Source of the DNA: an uncultured Porphyromonadaceae bacterium
Lineage (GTDB): Bacteria > Bacteroidota > Bacteroidia > Bacteroidales > Muribaculaceae
Assembly: GCA_900546365.1 (NCBI GenBank)
Contig: URCF01000001.1
Span: forward strand, 124,001 to 188,000
Direction: 5' to 3'
Length of the DNA: 64,000 nucleotides
Notes under the pieces: model-generated
Seen by the model: only the letters and a program-made list of their open reading frames with translations
What the model was told of the DNA's origin: nothing
Database searches by the model: none
In this document: positions 51,769 to 60,916 of the stretch, in pieces
How the letters are laid out: the number at the start of each line of letters is the position of its first letter
Position numbering within the stretch: the first letter of the stretch is position 1
Made by a program: the position numbers and the translations under genes

Positions 51769-52704
51769 TTACCGCTCCATAAGGAAGCGCTCGGCATCAA
51801 GGGCGGCTTTGCATCCGCTGCCGGCGGCTGTGATGGCCTGTCGGTAGTGGGGGTCGGCAACATCACCGGCGGCAAACACTCCGGCAATGTTGGTGGCGGT
51901 GGAGTGTCCGGTGGTTTTGATATATCCGGTGTCGTCAAGATGGATTTTGCCCTCAAACAGTTTCACATTAGGGGTGTGTCCTATGGCAAGGAAAAATCCG
52001 TCTATCGGCAGGTCATAGGTGCGCTCGTTGTCTGTACCTTTGTGCTCAACGAGATGCGCTCCTTCCAGAAACTCCTCGCCATACAGTCCAACGGTGTTGG
52101 TGTTGAAAAGCAGATGTATATTCTCTTTGTCCATAACCCTGCGCTGCATCACCTTGGATGCACGGAGATGGTCCTTGCGGACAATGAGATACACATCGGC
52201 GGCAATGTTGCTGAGATACAGAGCTTCCTCGCAGGCGGTGTCGCCGCCGCCAACCACTGCCACGCGTTTGCGGCGGTAGAAGAATCCATCGCAGGTGGCG
52301 CACGCCGACACTCCCAGTCCATTGTATTTTTCCTCATCGGGCAAACCGAGATATTTGGCGGAAGCACCTGTGCAGATGATCACGGTGTCGGCAGTGACAA
52401 CGGTGCCGTCATCGCCCTTGGCTGTGAAAGGATAGTTGTCAAGGTCAATCTCAGTGACCATGGCCGAATGGACATCTGCACCGAAGCGTATGGCTTGCTT
52501 GCGCATATCTTCCATCATTTCAGTTCCGGTGGTGCCATCGGGATAGCCGGGGAAATTTTCCACTTCGGTGGTGGTGGTGAGCTGACCTCCCGGTTGCGGT
52601 CCTTCAAAAATCACGGGGCTGAGGTTGGCGCGGGAAGTGTATATGGCGGCGGTGTATCCGGCCGGGCCGGACCCTATTATCAGGCATTTTGTTTTCTTTT
52701 CCAT
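51769..52704 (-). CDS. trxB: Thioredoxin-disulfide reductase
   Basis: Flavoprotein that reduces thioredoxin with NADPH. The 311-residue protein has the FAD motif IIGSGPAGYTAA near residue 10, the redox-active pair in SACATCDGFF near 137-140, the NADPH motif VVGGGDTACEEA and the C-terminal FAD motif GVFAAGDVADPHYRQ. All are intact. It is the last gene of its operon, 14 bp after the LolA-like gene, and ends in a terminator. In an anaerobe it is the main thiol-reducing system. Confidence 0.97.
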   Translation of the reverse strand: MEKKTKCLIIGSGPAGYTAAIYTSRANLSPVIFEGPQPGGQLTTTTEVENFPGYPDGTTGTEMMEDMRKQAIRFGADVHSAMVTEIDLDNYPFTAKGDDGTVVTADTVIICTGASAKYLGLPDEEKYNGLGVSACATCDGFFYRRKRVAVVGGGDTACEEALYLSNIAADVYLIVRKDHLRASKVMQRRVMDKENIHLLFNTNTVGLYGEEFLEGAHLVEHKGTDNERTYDLPIDGFFLAIGHTPNVKLFEGKIHLDDTGYIKTTGHSTATNIAGVFAAGDVADPHYRQAITAAGSGCKAALDAERFLMER

Positions 52705-52718
52705 AACTAATACAATTA

Positions 52719-53339
52719 TTATCGTAAATCTATAATATCAACATTGGGGTAGGCCGACGGAGAGAACCGGAAATAGGCATCGGCCATCTTTGAGCCGATT
52801 TTCAATCCGGCGAGTTTTATGGTCACGGTTGTGCCGTTGGAGGCAGTGAGAGTGATAGACTCAGGGAGCATTGTGGTGGAGTTGAGGGTCACGACAGCCT
52901 GACGGATGTCACTGTTCTTTTGCTTGGCGGTGAGCCGTAGCACACGTTGGGTACTGGGACTTTTCAATAGTGTCACGGTGTATTCGCGGCTGAAGCGGTT
53001 GAGCACCATTATTGGGTTGACCATCTGGAGCTCCTGACTGGTGGGGGTGGACACATTCACCTCCTTGTCAGCCATATTGAGCACCCACTGCGTGGAGCCG
53101 TCAAACCATGAGGTGTATTGCGGCGAACTGATACGGAATTTATTGCCGGCGAGCAACATCTCTCCTTTCACTATTCCTGCGCCGGCGGAGGAGGTGAGGG
53201 TGAAGGTGGCTTTGACGGATTGTGCCGATCGCAATTTGGCCGCTGCCTTGTTGAGTATGTCAGCGGCGTTGTCGGCAGCCATGGCGTTCAAAGCCACACT
53301 TATTAGAGCCAGGATCAATATGCCTATTTTGTGCTTCAT
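52719..53339 (-). CDS. LolA-like periplasmic lipoprotein carrier
   Basis: A 206-residue exported protein: signal MKHKIGILILALISVALNAMA, then an unclosed beta-barrel pattern of LolA-like proteins (VKATFTLTSSAGAGIVKGEM, KFRISSPQYTSWFDGSTQWVLN, VTLLKSPSTQRVLRL). LolA carries lipoproteins across the periplasm to the outer membrane. It lies right after ftsK; in many bacteria lolA also follows ftsK, which supports the call. A partner LolB is not seen, as usual outside proteobacteria. Confidence 0.88.
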   Translation of the reverse strand: MKHKIGILILALISVALNAMAADNAADILNKAAAKLRSAQSVKATFTLTSSAGAGIVKGEMLLAGNKFRISSPQYTSWFDGSTQWVLNMADKEVNVSTPTSQELQMVNPIMVLNRFSREYTVTLLKSPSTQRVLRLTAKQKNSDIRQAVVTLNSTTMLPESITLTASNGTTVTIKLAGLKIGSKMADAYFRFSPSAYPNVDIIDLR

Positions 53340-53384
53340 CGGATAATTAACAAATTACGGTAGTCAAAAGTTGAGTCTTAACCG

Positions 53385-56177
53385 TCATGCCGGATTGGAC
53401 AGCATGATGTCGAAAGCTATGGTGTCCATCAGCACCTGACGCGGTTTGCCTCCTTGCGCGGGGCCCACCACACCGGCAGCTTCCAGCTGGTCCATGATTT
53501 TTCCGGCTCTCGGATACCCTATATTATATTTGCGTTGCAGCAGCGAAGTGGAGCCGGTTCCGGACTCGATGATGGTGCGTCCGGCATCCTCAAACAGCGG
53601 GTCGCGCTCACCGACGGCTCCAAGGTTGCCTGTGCCGCTTTCGCCGGCAGGCACATAGTCGGGCAGCTCGTATGCACACGGATACCCTATCTGCTCGCTG
53701 ATGGAGTCGCATATCGCCTCCACCTCGGATGTTTCTATCAATGCACATTGCACGCGTTGTATTTTTCCATCCTGCGAAAAGAGCATATCGCCGCGTCCCA
53801 CAAGCTGTTCGGCTCCGGGACGGTCGAGAATGGTGCGGGAGTCAACGGCTTGAGTGACTCTGAATGCCACACGACCTGGGAAGTTGTTCTTGATCATACC
53901 GGTAATCACATCCACTGAGGGGCGCTGGGTGGCGAGTATCAGGTGAATACCCACTGCTCGTGCTTTCTGCGCCAATCGGGCCACGGGTGTTTCGAGTTCT
54001 TTGCCGGTGGTCATCAGCAGGTCGGCGAACTCATCGATTATCACCACAATGTAGGGTAGGAACCTATGGCCATTTTCGGGATTGAGGCGTCGCGCGGTAA
54101 ACAGTTCATTATATTCGGCGATGTTTCTCATTCCGGCTTTTTTGAGCAGGGCAAGACGGTTTTGCATCTCCACACACAGCGAGTTGAGCGTGGTGACAGC
54201 CTTTGAAGGCTCGGTGATGATGGGTTCCTCCTCGTCGGGAAGTTTTGCAAGGTAATGGCGTTCAAGCTTGGAGTAGAGGCTGAATTCCACCATTTTGGGG
54301 TCAATGAGCACGAATTTCAGCTCTGAAGGATGCTTTTTGTAGAGCAGTGAGGCAATTATGGCGTTGAGTCCTACGGATTTACCCATACCGGTGGCGCCGG
54401 CCACAAGCAGGTGTGGAATCTTGGCGAGGTCGGCTATATACACCTCATTCTGAATGGTTGTGCCCATGGCAAGCGGCAGCTTGGCTTTGGTTTCGATATA
54501 GGCTTTGGATGCAAGGATACTGCGGATGCTGACAATCTGCGGGTCGCTGTTGGGCACCTCCATACCTATGGTTCCCCGACCGGGCATAGGTGCGATGATG
54601 CGTATGCCTAAAGCTGCGAGATTCAGGGCCATATCATCGCCAAGGTGTTTGATCTTGGAGATACGCACACCTTCCGCCGGCACTATCTCATACAAGGTGA
54701 TGGTGGGACCAACGGTAGCCTTTATACTTGCAATATCCACGCCGTAGCTGTTGAGCGTGCGGGTGATTCGGTCTTTGTTGGCTTCCTGCTCCTCGAGATC
54801 CACAATACCGTGGCACTGCTCGCGTTCGGTGAGCAGTTCAAGCGAAGGAAAGCGGTAGCGTCCGAGTTCGGCAGTATGGTCGTAGGCGGTGTCGATGCCA
54901 CGGTGTTCTATGGCATCCGCATCGGCGGTACTGTACTGTTCAATGGTGGGCTGAGTCACCGACAGTGGTATATCATCATTCTGGGCAGGGGAGAGTTCCG
55001 GCTCGTTTTCGGTTGGTTCATCGGACTTGGTCTCATCTACAGTGTCGGGGATTGCCTCCGGTTCGTTGTCGGAGTAATCAGCGTCAGGGTTGTTGTCGGT
55101 GTCGGCAGAGGAGGGCACCTCGTCAAAAGGATCGTCAAGCTCCGATTCGTCACCGTCAAGTTCCTCAGTGGCACTTCCGGCAGCAGATTCGGCAGTGGTG
55201 TCCGAACTCTGTTCTGCGGGGAGATCTTCAAATACCGATGAGTTTGACTCATCCGTCGGAGCATCATGGCTCTCTTTTTTCCCCTCGTCATCCCGGGACC
55301 GCTGTGCTTTCTGCTCCTCCTGAGCGGCACGCCGGGCTTCACGCTGCTGCCTGCGCTCTGCGGAGCGGGCTATATGGCGTGCATTGATTTCGGATATGCG
55401 TTGGCGTTGGGATTTGATGCGCTTTGACAGAAACCGGCACACAGCCTTGAACTGGTTGAAGAATATCAGGACCATAGCTGTGACAAGCAGAATGTTGACA
55501 GCCAAAGTGCCCCAGATGCCTGTGTAGGTATAAAGCCATTGGTTGATGAAATATCCATGCTCACCGCCCCAATAGTGGAAGCCTCCTGATTGATATGTGA
55601 CAAATCCGGCCAGCACCGACAAGGCAATGGTGACGAGCAGACAGCGGAATGTCAGCCTCCAGAACCGGAATTTATGTAGTCCGACAAGGGTGGTGCCGAG
55701 GGCACCGATATAGAATATCAGCACAAATGCCCCGAGACCAAACCATCGCGACACCACAAGGTTGCTGAGATATGCACCGAACAGCCCGGCGGTGTTTGCT
55801 GCTTCACCGGCTCTCGGTGCGGTTTGGGAGAGAGTACCGGCTGTCACAAGAGATTGGTCCTGAGCTCCTGTTGACAGAAACGACAATGAGGCCACTAGCA
55901 TATAGCAGGCGGCAAGGATGAACGTGATGCCGAGAAATATCTTCACGCGGCGGTCGGTGAAAAACGCCAGCGGTTGGAAACGCTCACCCTGCTCCATCAC
56001 ACTCCTGGGGCGGGATGGTTCCGCAGCTGGACGAGGCCGTTGCTCAGGAGCTTGTTGCGGTGCGGGCTTGGGACGGGGTGAGGGGGCGTCGTATCTCTCT
56101 TTCTGCTGGGTGCGACGCGAAGCGTTGAGTGCCGACGGGTCAAAATTGCCGGTGGATATTTCAAAAGTGTCGTCCAT
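53385..56177 (-). CDS. ftsK: DNA translocase FtsK/SpoIIIE
   Basis: Couples cell division to chromosome segregation by pumping DNA toward dif. The 930-residue protein has a Pro/Gln-rich N-terminus (about 15-60), four transmembrane helices (about 75-245), a very acidic Ser/Glu/Asp linker (about 285-430), then the motor: alpha domain, Walker A AGATGMGKS near residue 597, Walker B YIVVIIDEFADLLM, and DRPGAEQLVGRGDML. The C-terminal gamma winged helix (NIGYPRAGKIMDQLEAAGVV) reads KOPS-like sequences. The linker is longer and more acidic than in some relatives. It is 3 bp after rpe and 45 bp before the LolA-like gene. Confidence 0.96.
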   Translation of the reverse strand: MDDTFEISTGNFDPSALNASRRTQQKERYDAPSPRPKPAPQQAPEQRPRPAAEPSRPRSVMEQGERFQPLAFFTDRRVKIFLGITFILAACYMLVASLSFLSTGAQDQSLVTAGTLSQTAPRAGEAANTAGLFGAYLSNLVVSRWFGLGAFVLIFYIGALGTTLVGLHKFRFWRLTFRCLLVTIALSVLAGFVTYQSGGFHYWGGEHGYFINQWLYTYTGIWGTLAVNILLVTAMVLIFFNQFKAVCRFLSKRIKSQRQRISEINARHIARSAERRQQREARRAAQEEQKAQRSRDDEGKKESHDAPTDESNSSVFEDLPAEQSSDTTAESAAGSATEELDGDESELDDPFDEVPSSADTDNNPDADYSDNEPEAIPDTVDETKSDEPTENEPELSPAQNDDIPLSVTQPTIEQYSTADADAIEHRGIDTAYDHTAELGRYRFPSLELLTEREQCHGIVDLEEQEANKDRITRTLNSYGVDIASIKATVGPTITLYEIVPAEGVRISKIKHLGDDMALNLAALGIRIIAPMPGRGTIGMEVPNSDPQIVSIRSILASKAYIETKAKLPLAMGTTIQNEVYIADLAKIPHLLVAGATGMGKSVGLNAIIASLLYKKHPSELKFVLIDPKMVEFSLYSKLERHYLAKLPDEEEPIITEPSKAVTTLNSLCVEMQNRLALLKKAGMRNIAEYNELFTARRLNPENGHRFLPYIVVIIDEFADLLMTTGKELETPVARLAQKARAVGIHLILATQRPSVDVITGMIKNNFPGRVAFRVTQAVDSRTILDRPGAEQLVGRGDMLFSQDGKIQRVQCALIETSEVEAICDSISEQIGYPCAYELPDYVPAGESGTGNLGAVGERDPLFEDAGRTIIESGTGSTSLLQRKYNIGYPRAGKIMDQLEAAGVVGPAQGGKPRQVLMDTIAFDIMLSNPA

Positions 56178-56180
56178 AGT

Positions 56181-56828
56181 TTAGAGTGAGCTTAAATCGC
56201 TAATAGTTTTCAATGGGTCGGGAGCGGAGAACACAAAACTTCCGGCCACAAGCACATCCGCACCTTCAGCCACAAGAGCAGCACCGGTTTCCATGTTCAC
56301 ACCACCATCAATCTCCACCAGAGCGTTGGATTGAGTGTCGGCAATCAGTTTTTTCAACCGACGCAGCTTGTTGATGGTGTTGGGAATGAATCTCTGTCCG
56401 CCAAATCCCGGGTTCACTGACATAAGGAGCACCATGTCGAGCTCGGATATTATGTCGGTGAGCAGCTCCACCGGAGTGGCCGGGTTGAGAGTCACCGCAG
56501 CTTTCATGCCGGCATCCTTGATCTGCTGCACCACTCTGTGGAGGTGTGTACACGCCTCATAATGCACATTCATTATTTCAGCACCGCAGTCGCGCACCTG
56601 TGCAACATAGCGTTGTGGATCCACAATCATGAGGTGGACATCGAGCGGTTTTTCAGCCAGCTTCTGAATAGATTTTATCACGGGGAATCCGAAAGAGATG
56701 TTAGGCACAAACACGCCGTCCATCACATCGATATGCATCATTGCGGCAGCGGATTCGTTGAGCATCTCCACATCGCGGCCAAGCCGGCTGAAGTCGGCGG
56801 AAAGTAAGGAAGGGGCTATCTGAGTCAT
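56181..56828 (-). CDS. rpe: Ribulose-phosphate 3-epimerase
   Basis: Interconverts ribulose-5-phosphate and xylulose-5-phosphate in the pentose phosphate pathway. The 215-residue TIM barrel starts MTQIAPSLLSADFSRLGRD and shows MHIDVMDGVFVPN, DVHLMIVDP, the signature LLMSVNPGFGGQRFIPN and EIDGGVNMET with the catalytic Asp. The frame opens further upstream (56879), but ATG 56828 overlaps the dedA stop by 4 bp and gives the family length. Confidence 0.97.
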   Translation of the reverse strand: MTQIAPSLLSADFSRLGRDVEMLNESAAAMMHIDVMDGVFVPNISFGFPVIKSIQKLAEKPLDVHLMIVDPQRYVAQVRDCGAEIMNVHYEACTHLHRVVQQIKDAGMKAAVTLNPATPVELLTDIISELDMVLLMSVNPGFGGQRFIPNTINKLRRLKKLIADTQSNALVEIDGGVNMETGAALVAEGADVLVAGSFVFSAPDPLKTISDLSSL

Positions 56829-57508
56829 AGTGAGGGTTTTCGAGGTTTGAGAGCATTGTAAAGGATTATAGCCACACACACTGCGCCTATTGCCAGTCCG
56901 GCGTAGGTGAGGTAGCTGTTGTACTGCTCCACGGCATCATACAGATCTTCTCTGCTCACCACTTTGCCCAGCCAGTAGCCGAGGGCGGCGAGTATGGAGT
57001 TCCATGTAAGGGCACCTAAGAATGTGTAGAGCATGAATTTCAAAATGTTCATGCGTGCCAGTCCAGCAGGTATGGATATCAACTGTCGCACAGCCGGAAT
57101 GAGGCGGCCTACGAATGTTGAAACAGCACCATGGCTGTCGAAATACCGCTCGGCTTTGTTCACTTTCTCCTCGTTGATGAGGCAAGCGTGGCCAATGCGG
57201 GAGTTGGCGAACTTATATACAATGGGCCGGCCAATCCACACCGACAAGAAGTAGTTGATCAGCGCACCACCCAAGGCACCGGCGGTGGCCAGCAACAGCA
57301 CCAGCCATATATTCACCTCGTGACTTGTGCAGGCGAGATAAGCTGCCGGCGGCACTATCACTTCCGATGGAAAGGGTATGAACGAACTTTCTATCACCAT
57401 GAGCACGAACACCATAGTGTAGATCCAAGCAGCGTCGGCATTCAGGAAATCCTGGATTATTTGTGCCGGGTCAAACAGAACACCGGCCATTATCAGAGCG
57501 TCAACCAT
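56825..57508 (-). CDS. DedA family membrane protein
   Basis: A 227-residue inner-membrane protein with four to five hydrophobic segments and the DedA/VTT pattern: FIPFPSEVIVPPAAYLA (re-entrant loop, with conserved Glu), GGALINYFLSVWIGRP, and FVGRLIPAVRQLISIPAGLARM (signature with conserved Arg residues). DedA proteins act in lipid transport, including recycling of undecaprenyl phosphate and flipping of phospholipids. It heads the dedA-rpe-ftsK-lolA-trxB run. Which lipid it moves is not visible. Confidence 0.93.
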   Translation of the reverse strand: MVDALIMAGVLFDPAQIIQDFLNADAAWIYTMVFVLMVIESSFIPFPSEVIVPPAAYLACTSHEVNIWLVLLLATAGALGGALINYFLSVWIGRPIVYKFANSRIGHACLINEEKVNKAERYFDSHGAVSTFVGRLIPAVRQLISIPAGLARMNILKFMLYTFLGALTWNSILAALGYWLGKVVSREDLYDAVEQYNSYLTYAGLAIGAVCVAIILYNALKPRKPSL

Positions 57509-57539
57509 GATATGAATTAGCGTGAACAGATTAGGACAA

Positions 57540-57547
57540 CAAAGTTA
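57540..57547 (-). promoter_or_regulatory. Probable -7 element of the dedA operon
   Basis: Minus strand TAACTTTG is a perfect TAnnTTTG; the nearest TTTG is 14 nt away, too close. Predicted start near 57533, 25 nt before the ATG at 57508. Confidence 0.5.
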
Positions 57548-57580
57548 CAATCTTTTTCGCGCAAATCCCACAGCGAGTCC

Positions 57581-58147
57581 CTACAAAATTCCCACCGAAC
57601 GGAAAAGTGTGGCGTAGTATCCGGCTTTTTTTTCAATAGCCATCGGGTAAGCCCGCGATGTGGAGGGCATACGCCATATCTTCAGCCCCTCCTGTGATTC
57701 CACTTTCTCGCCCATTTTGGGGAGTGATGTGCCGGTGATGGCGGCAATCACCGAGGCGGCTTTTTCGCCGGTAGTGGCGATAGTGTGACATTCGGGCATC
57801 ATTGACAGCAGATTGTCCAAATCCACAGGTCTCACAATGTCAAGATATTTGTCGGAGGCGTTTCCTTTGGTGCGCACAATCTCCGCTCCGGTGTCGTGAA
57901 GGGCGATACCACGCTCTGTGAGCAAGCGTTTTATGTCGTCAAGACGATAGGTGCGGGTGGCTTCGTCGTAGAACCTCAGTTTGTTGTCAAAGAATACCAG
58001 TCCCATTATCCGCCAGAAGTCGTTTTGACGGTTGGGGTAGTAAAAATCCATGCACCAGCGCGAGGGCGCGGGTGGGAATGTCCCCATTATCAGTAGTTTG
58101 GCATGGTCGGGGATGAATGGCGGCCAAGGATGAATTTCTGTTTGCAT
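57581..58147 (-). CDS. Uracil-DNA glycosylase family protein
   Basis: A 188-residue protein with the uracil-DNA-glycosylase fold: the active-site-like loop LIMGTFPPAPSRWCMDFYYP near residue 19, the tandem YPNRQNDFWRIMG, and the late IWRMPSTSRAYP. It resembles the mismatch-type UDG group (MUG/SMUG-like), not family 1 UNG. It would excise damaged or mismatched bases. Nearest neighbours are the divergent corA gene and the DedA operon, so context adds nothing. The exact substrate base is not known. Confidence 0.85.
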   Translation of the reverse strand: MQTEIHPWPPFIPDHAKLLIMGTFPPAPSRWCMDFYYPNRQNDFWRIMGLVFFDNKLRFYDEATRTYRLDDIKRLLTERGIALHDTGAEIVRTKGNASDKYLDIVRPVDLDNLLSMMPECHTIATTGEKAASVIAAITGTSLPKMGEKVESQEGLKIWRMPSTSRAYPMAIEKKAGYYATLFRSVGIL

Positions 58148-58196
58148 AAGAACCGTTGAAGAATATGGTTGTTAATACTGTATATACGTTTGAACT

Positions 58197-59117
58197 ATGA
58201 TAAAGTTTTATGCTTACGAGGATGGGGGTATGGTGGAGAAAAGCGAATGGCAACCTCACTATTGGATCAGTGTGGAGTGTCCGGACGATAGCGATTATGA
58301 GTTTCTCCACGGACTCAATATGCCACAATCGTTTCTGGACAATGTTGCCGATACGGACGAACGGCCAAGGTTTGAACGCGAGGATGGCTGGTTGCTGACC
58401 ATTCTCCGGATTCCGCACCATTCCGGTGAAGACCCTCTCAAGTACACCACGGTGCCGTTGGGCGTGATGACCAAGGATGAGATAATAGTCACTGTGTGTC
58501 ACGCCAGAACACAGATGATTTCTGACTTCATTGACCATAGCAACAAGCGGCATATCAATGTTGACAATCAACCTGACTTCATTCTCAGGCTGGTATTCTC
58601 CTCCACCTACTGGTTTCTTACCTATCTGAAAGATATCAACGGGGTGGTGTCGAAGCTCACGCGCCAGTTGGAGAAAAGTGTGCGCAATGAGTTTCTGCTA
58701 AGCATGATGCAGCTTCAGGAGGCATTGGTGTATTTCAACACTTCACTTCAGGGCAACAGCACTCTCACCGAGCGTCTCGACAAAGTGTATGCCGATGATT
58801 GCGATGTTGATTTGCTTGAAGATGTGGAGATTGAACTTAGCCAGGCGTTGAACACAGTGAATGTGTATATGGAGATTCTCAGCAACAGCATGGACACTCT
58901 TGCCTCGGTGATTTCCAACAATGTCAACGATATCATGAAGCGAATGACCAGCGTGTCCATCATCCTCATGATCCCAACCTTGGTGGCGAGTTTCTATGGC
59001 ATGAATGTGGATGTGTGGTTCGGCTCGGCATCGTGGGCTTTCGGATTTATAATCCTGTTCTCATTCACCGTTGCCGCAGGAGTGTGGTATTGGCTTCACA
59101 AGGTGCGCTGGGTGTGA
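58197..59117 (+). CDS. CorA family divalent-cation transporter
   Basis: A 306-residue magnesium/cobalt transporter of the CorA type. The long cytoplasmic N-terminal domain (1-240) is followed by two transmembrane helices near the C-terminus (about 250-275 and 282-302), with the selectivity motif YGMNVD between them. Length and order match the family. Substrate (Mg2+, Co2+ or Ni2+) is not decidable. The gene is divergent from the UDG-family gene. Its 3' end abuts the efp terminator. Confidence 0.93.
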   Translation: MIKFYAYEDGGMVEKSEWQPHYWISVECPDDSDYEFLHGLNMPQSFLDNVADTDERPRFEREDGWLLTILRIPHHSGEDPLKYTTVPLGVMTKDEIIVTVCHARTQMISDFIDHSNKRHINVDNQPDFILRLVFSSTYWFLTYLKDINGVVSKLTRQLEKSVRNEFLLSMMQLQEALVYFNTSLQGNSTLTERLDKVYADDCDVDLLEDVEIELSQALNTVNVYMEILSNSMDTLASVISNNVNDIMKRMTSVSIILMIPTLVASFYGMNVDVWFGSASWAFGFIILFSFTVAAGVWYWLHKVRWV

Positions 59118-59155
59118 AAAAATATCGCCACTGCATCGGATTGAAGCAGTGGCGA
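59117..59155 (-). terminator. Terminator of efp
   Basis: Minus strand: TCGCCACTGC (59155-59146) pairs perfectly with GCAGTGGCGA (59134-59125), followed by TATTTTTT (six T from 59122-59117). A 10-bp stem; it lies between the convergent efp and corA genes. Confidence 0.8.
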
Positions 59156-59176
59156 CATGTATGGGACAGGTCTTTA

Positions 59177-59743
59177 TCAAGCTTTCACACGACCGATGTA
59201 GCTGCCATCGCGGGTGTCAACTTCCACAAGCTCGCCTTCATTGATGAACAGGGGCACACGAATTTCAGCCCCGGTTTCCAAAGTAGCGGGTTTGAGAGTG
59301 TTGGTGGCGGTGTCGCCTTTGAGTCCAGGTTCGGTATATGTGATTTTGAGCACGGTCTTGATGGGCATTTCGGCATACAGCACAGTCTCGGTGGATGCAT
59401 CGCTCACCACTTCCACAGTGTCACCTTCCTTCATGAAAGCGGAGCCGGTCACAAGTTCCTTGTTGATTGGAATCTGCTCGAATGTTTCATTGTTCATGAA
59501 AATATCGTCACCGCCATCGGCATAAAGATACTGGAAGGGACGACGCTCAACGCGCACATCCTCAAGTTTCTCACCGATGTTGAAGCGACGCTCGAGCACG
59601 CGGCCGTCAACCACGTCTTTGAGCTTGGTGCGCATGAAAGTGTTGCCTTTACCGGGCTTAACGTGGAGGAACTCCACGCAGAAGTACAAGCGGCCATCCA
59701 TGCGGATGCAAGTGCCGTTTTTAATGTCTTGAGCGTTAATCAT
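59177..59743 (-). CDS. efp: Elongation factor P
   Basis: Relieves ribosome stalling on polyproline stretches. The 188-residue protein has three beta-barrel domains and the modified-lysine loop HVKPGKGNTFMRTKL near residue 30-40, with the Lys in PGKG that is beta-lysylated or otherwise modified in many bacteria. The modifying enzyme is not in this window. The frame extends upstream to 59785, but ATG 59743 follows the promoter and gives the family length. Single-gene unit with its own promoter and terminator. Confidence 0.96.
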   Translation of the reverse strand: MINAQDIKNGTCIRMDGRLYFCVEFLHVKPGKGNTFMRTKLKDVVDGRVLERRFNIGEKLEDVRVERRPFQYLYADGGDDIFMNNETFEQIPINKELVTGSAFMKEGDTVEVVSDASTETVLYAEMPIKTVLKITYTEPGLKGDTATNTLKPATLETGAEIRVPLFINEGELVEVDTRDGSYIGRVKA

Positions 59744-59774
59744 AAAAAATATGTAGTGATGTTTGTTTTGGGCG

Positions 59775-59806
59775 CAAAAATACAAAATATTCTTGAGTTA
59801 GTCAAA
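59775..59806 (-). promoter_or_regulatory. Promoter of efp
   Basis: Minus strand TTTG (59806-59803), 20-nt spacer, TATTTTTG (59782-59775). The -33 element lies inside the thiH coding end. RNA starts near 59768, 25 nt before the ATG. Confidence 0.6.
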
Positions 59807-60916
59807 GATTTTATCCCAATCTTTCCAAACAGCTTCATATCCAAGTTGCCGGATTTCGTTGGCCACCTGCAGCGGTGTGCGCGAATCGCTCACTTCAAAC
59901 TGCTCCAGTGCATCGGGGGTGGACACATATCCTCCCGGCTCGGTTTTGCTTCCTGCGCTCATGGAAGTGACTCCGAGCTTCATCATGTTGGCCCTGAACG
60001 TTGGGTTCTCACGGGTGGAATATGATATGTCAACATCGTGGTCGAATATACGGAAGGCAAAGGTGAGTTGGGCCAGCTCGCGGTCGCTCATCACCACATT
60101 GGGTTGATACCCTCCTTCAGCCGGACACATACGTGGGAAATTGATGCTGTAGCGTGTGCGCCAATAGTTTTTGCGGAGATAGCGGAGATGCCGCGCCATC
60201 ATGGTCACATCCGTGCGCCAGTCCTCAAGCCCTATGAGCACACCCATACCAATCTTGTGGACTCCCGCTGCACCCATGCGGTCAAATCCGTTCACACGCC
60301 ATTCAAATATCGATTTCATGCCTCTGGGATGGTATTTCTTATAGGCATCCTCGTGGTATGTTTCCTGAAAGCATACCACACCATTGAGCCCGGAATGGGT
60401 GAGCCGTTCGTAGTCGCGCTGCTTCATCGGCATCACCTCGATGGTGAGATTGTTGAAGTAGGGGCGTGCGGTGTGGAGCACCTGCTCAAGGTAGTCCACT
60501 CCGTTGAGGGCCGGAAATTCTCCCGACACAATAAGCAGATTTTCAAACGGTCCGAGCTGTCGTATCGCTTCACATTCGGCTTTCACCTGCTCCTGGGTGA
60601 GAGTTACACGCTGGAGCGGATTGTGGTGGTTGAACCCGCAGTACACGCAATGGTTGGTGCATGCGTTGGACACATACAGCGGGATATACATAGATATTGT
60701 TTTGCCGAACCGTTCAAGTGTGTAGCGGTGCGACAACGCTGCCATCTGCTCCAGATACGGCTCGGCGGCAGGAGATATCAGCGCCATGAAATCGCTCACC
60801 GAGGGGTGGGCGGCTGTAAGAGCACGCTCGACATCGGCGGCGGTTTTGGATGCAATCTCCTGTGTGGTCTGCTCCCAACTGTATTTTTTTAACTCGTCGT
60901 AAAACATTGGTATCAA
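59798..60916 (-). CDS. thiH: 2-iminoacetate synthase
   Basis: Radical-SAM enzyme that cleaves tyrosine to 2-iminoacetate, the glycine-derived part of the thiazole, in anaerobes. The 372-residue protein has the Cys-x3-Cys-x2-Cys cluster site in NACTNHCVYCGFNH near residue 85 and the long ThiH-type barrel (VSGEFPALNGVDYL, MKQRDYERLTHSG). Its presence instead of the oxygen-using ThiO fits an anaerobic life. It overlaps the thiC stop by 4 bp. The last gene of the thi operon here. Confidence 0.96.
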   Translation of the reverse strand: MIPMFYDELKKYSWEQTTQEIASKTAADVERALTAAHPSVSDFMALISPAAEPYLEQMAALSHRYTLERFGKTISMYIPLYVSNACTNHCVYCGFNHHNPLQRVTLTQEQVKAECEAIRQLGPFENLLIVSGEFPALNGVDYLEQVLHTARPYFNNLTIEVMPMKQRDYERLTHSGLNGVVCFQETYHEDAYKKYHPRGMKSIFEWRVNGFDRMGAAGVHKIGMGVLIGLEDWRTDVTMMARHLRYLRKNYWRTRYSINFPRMCPAEGGYQPNVVMSDRELAQLTFAFRIFDHDVDISYSTRENPTFRANMMKLGVTSMSAGSKTEPGGYVSTPDALEQFEVSDSRTPLQVANEIRQLGYEAVWKDWDKIFD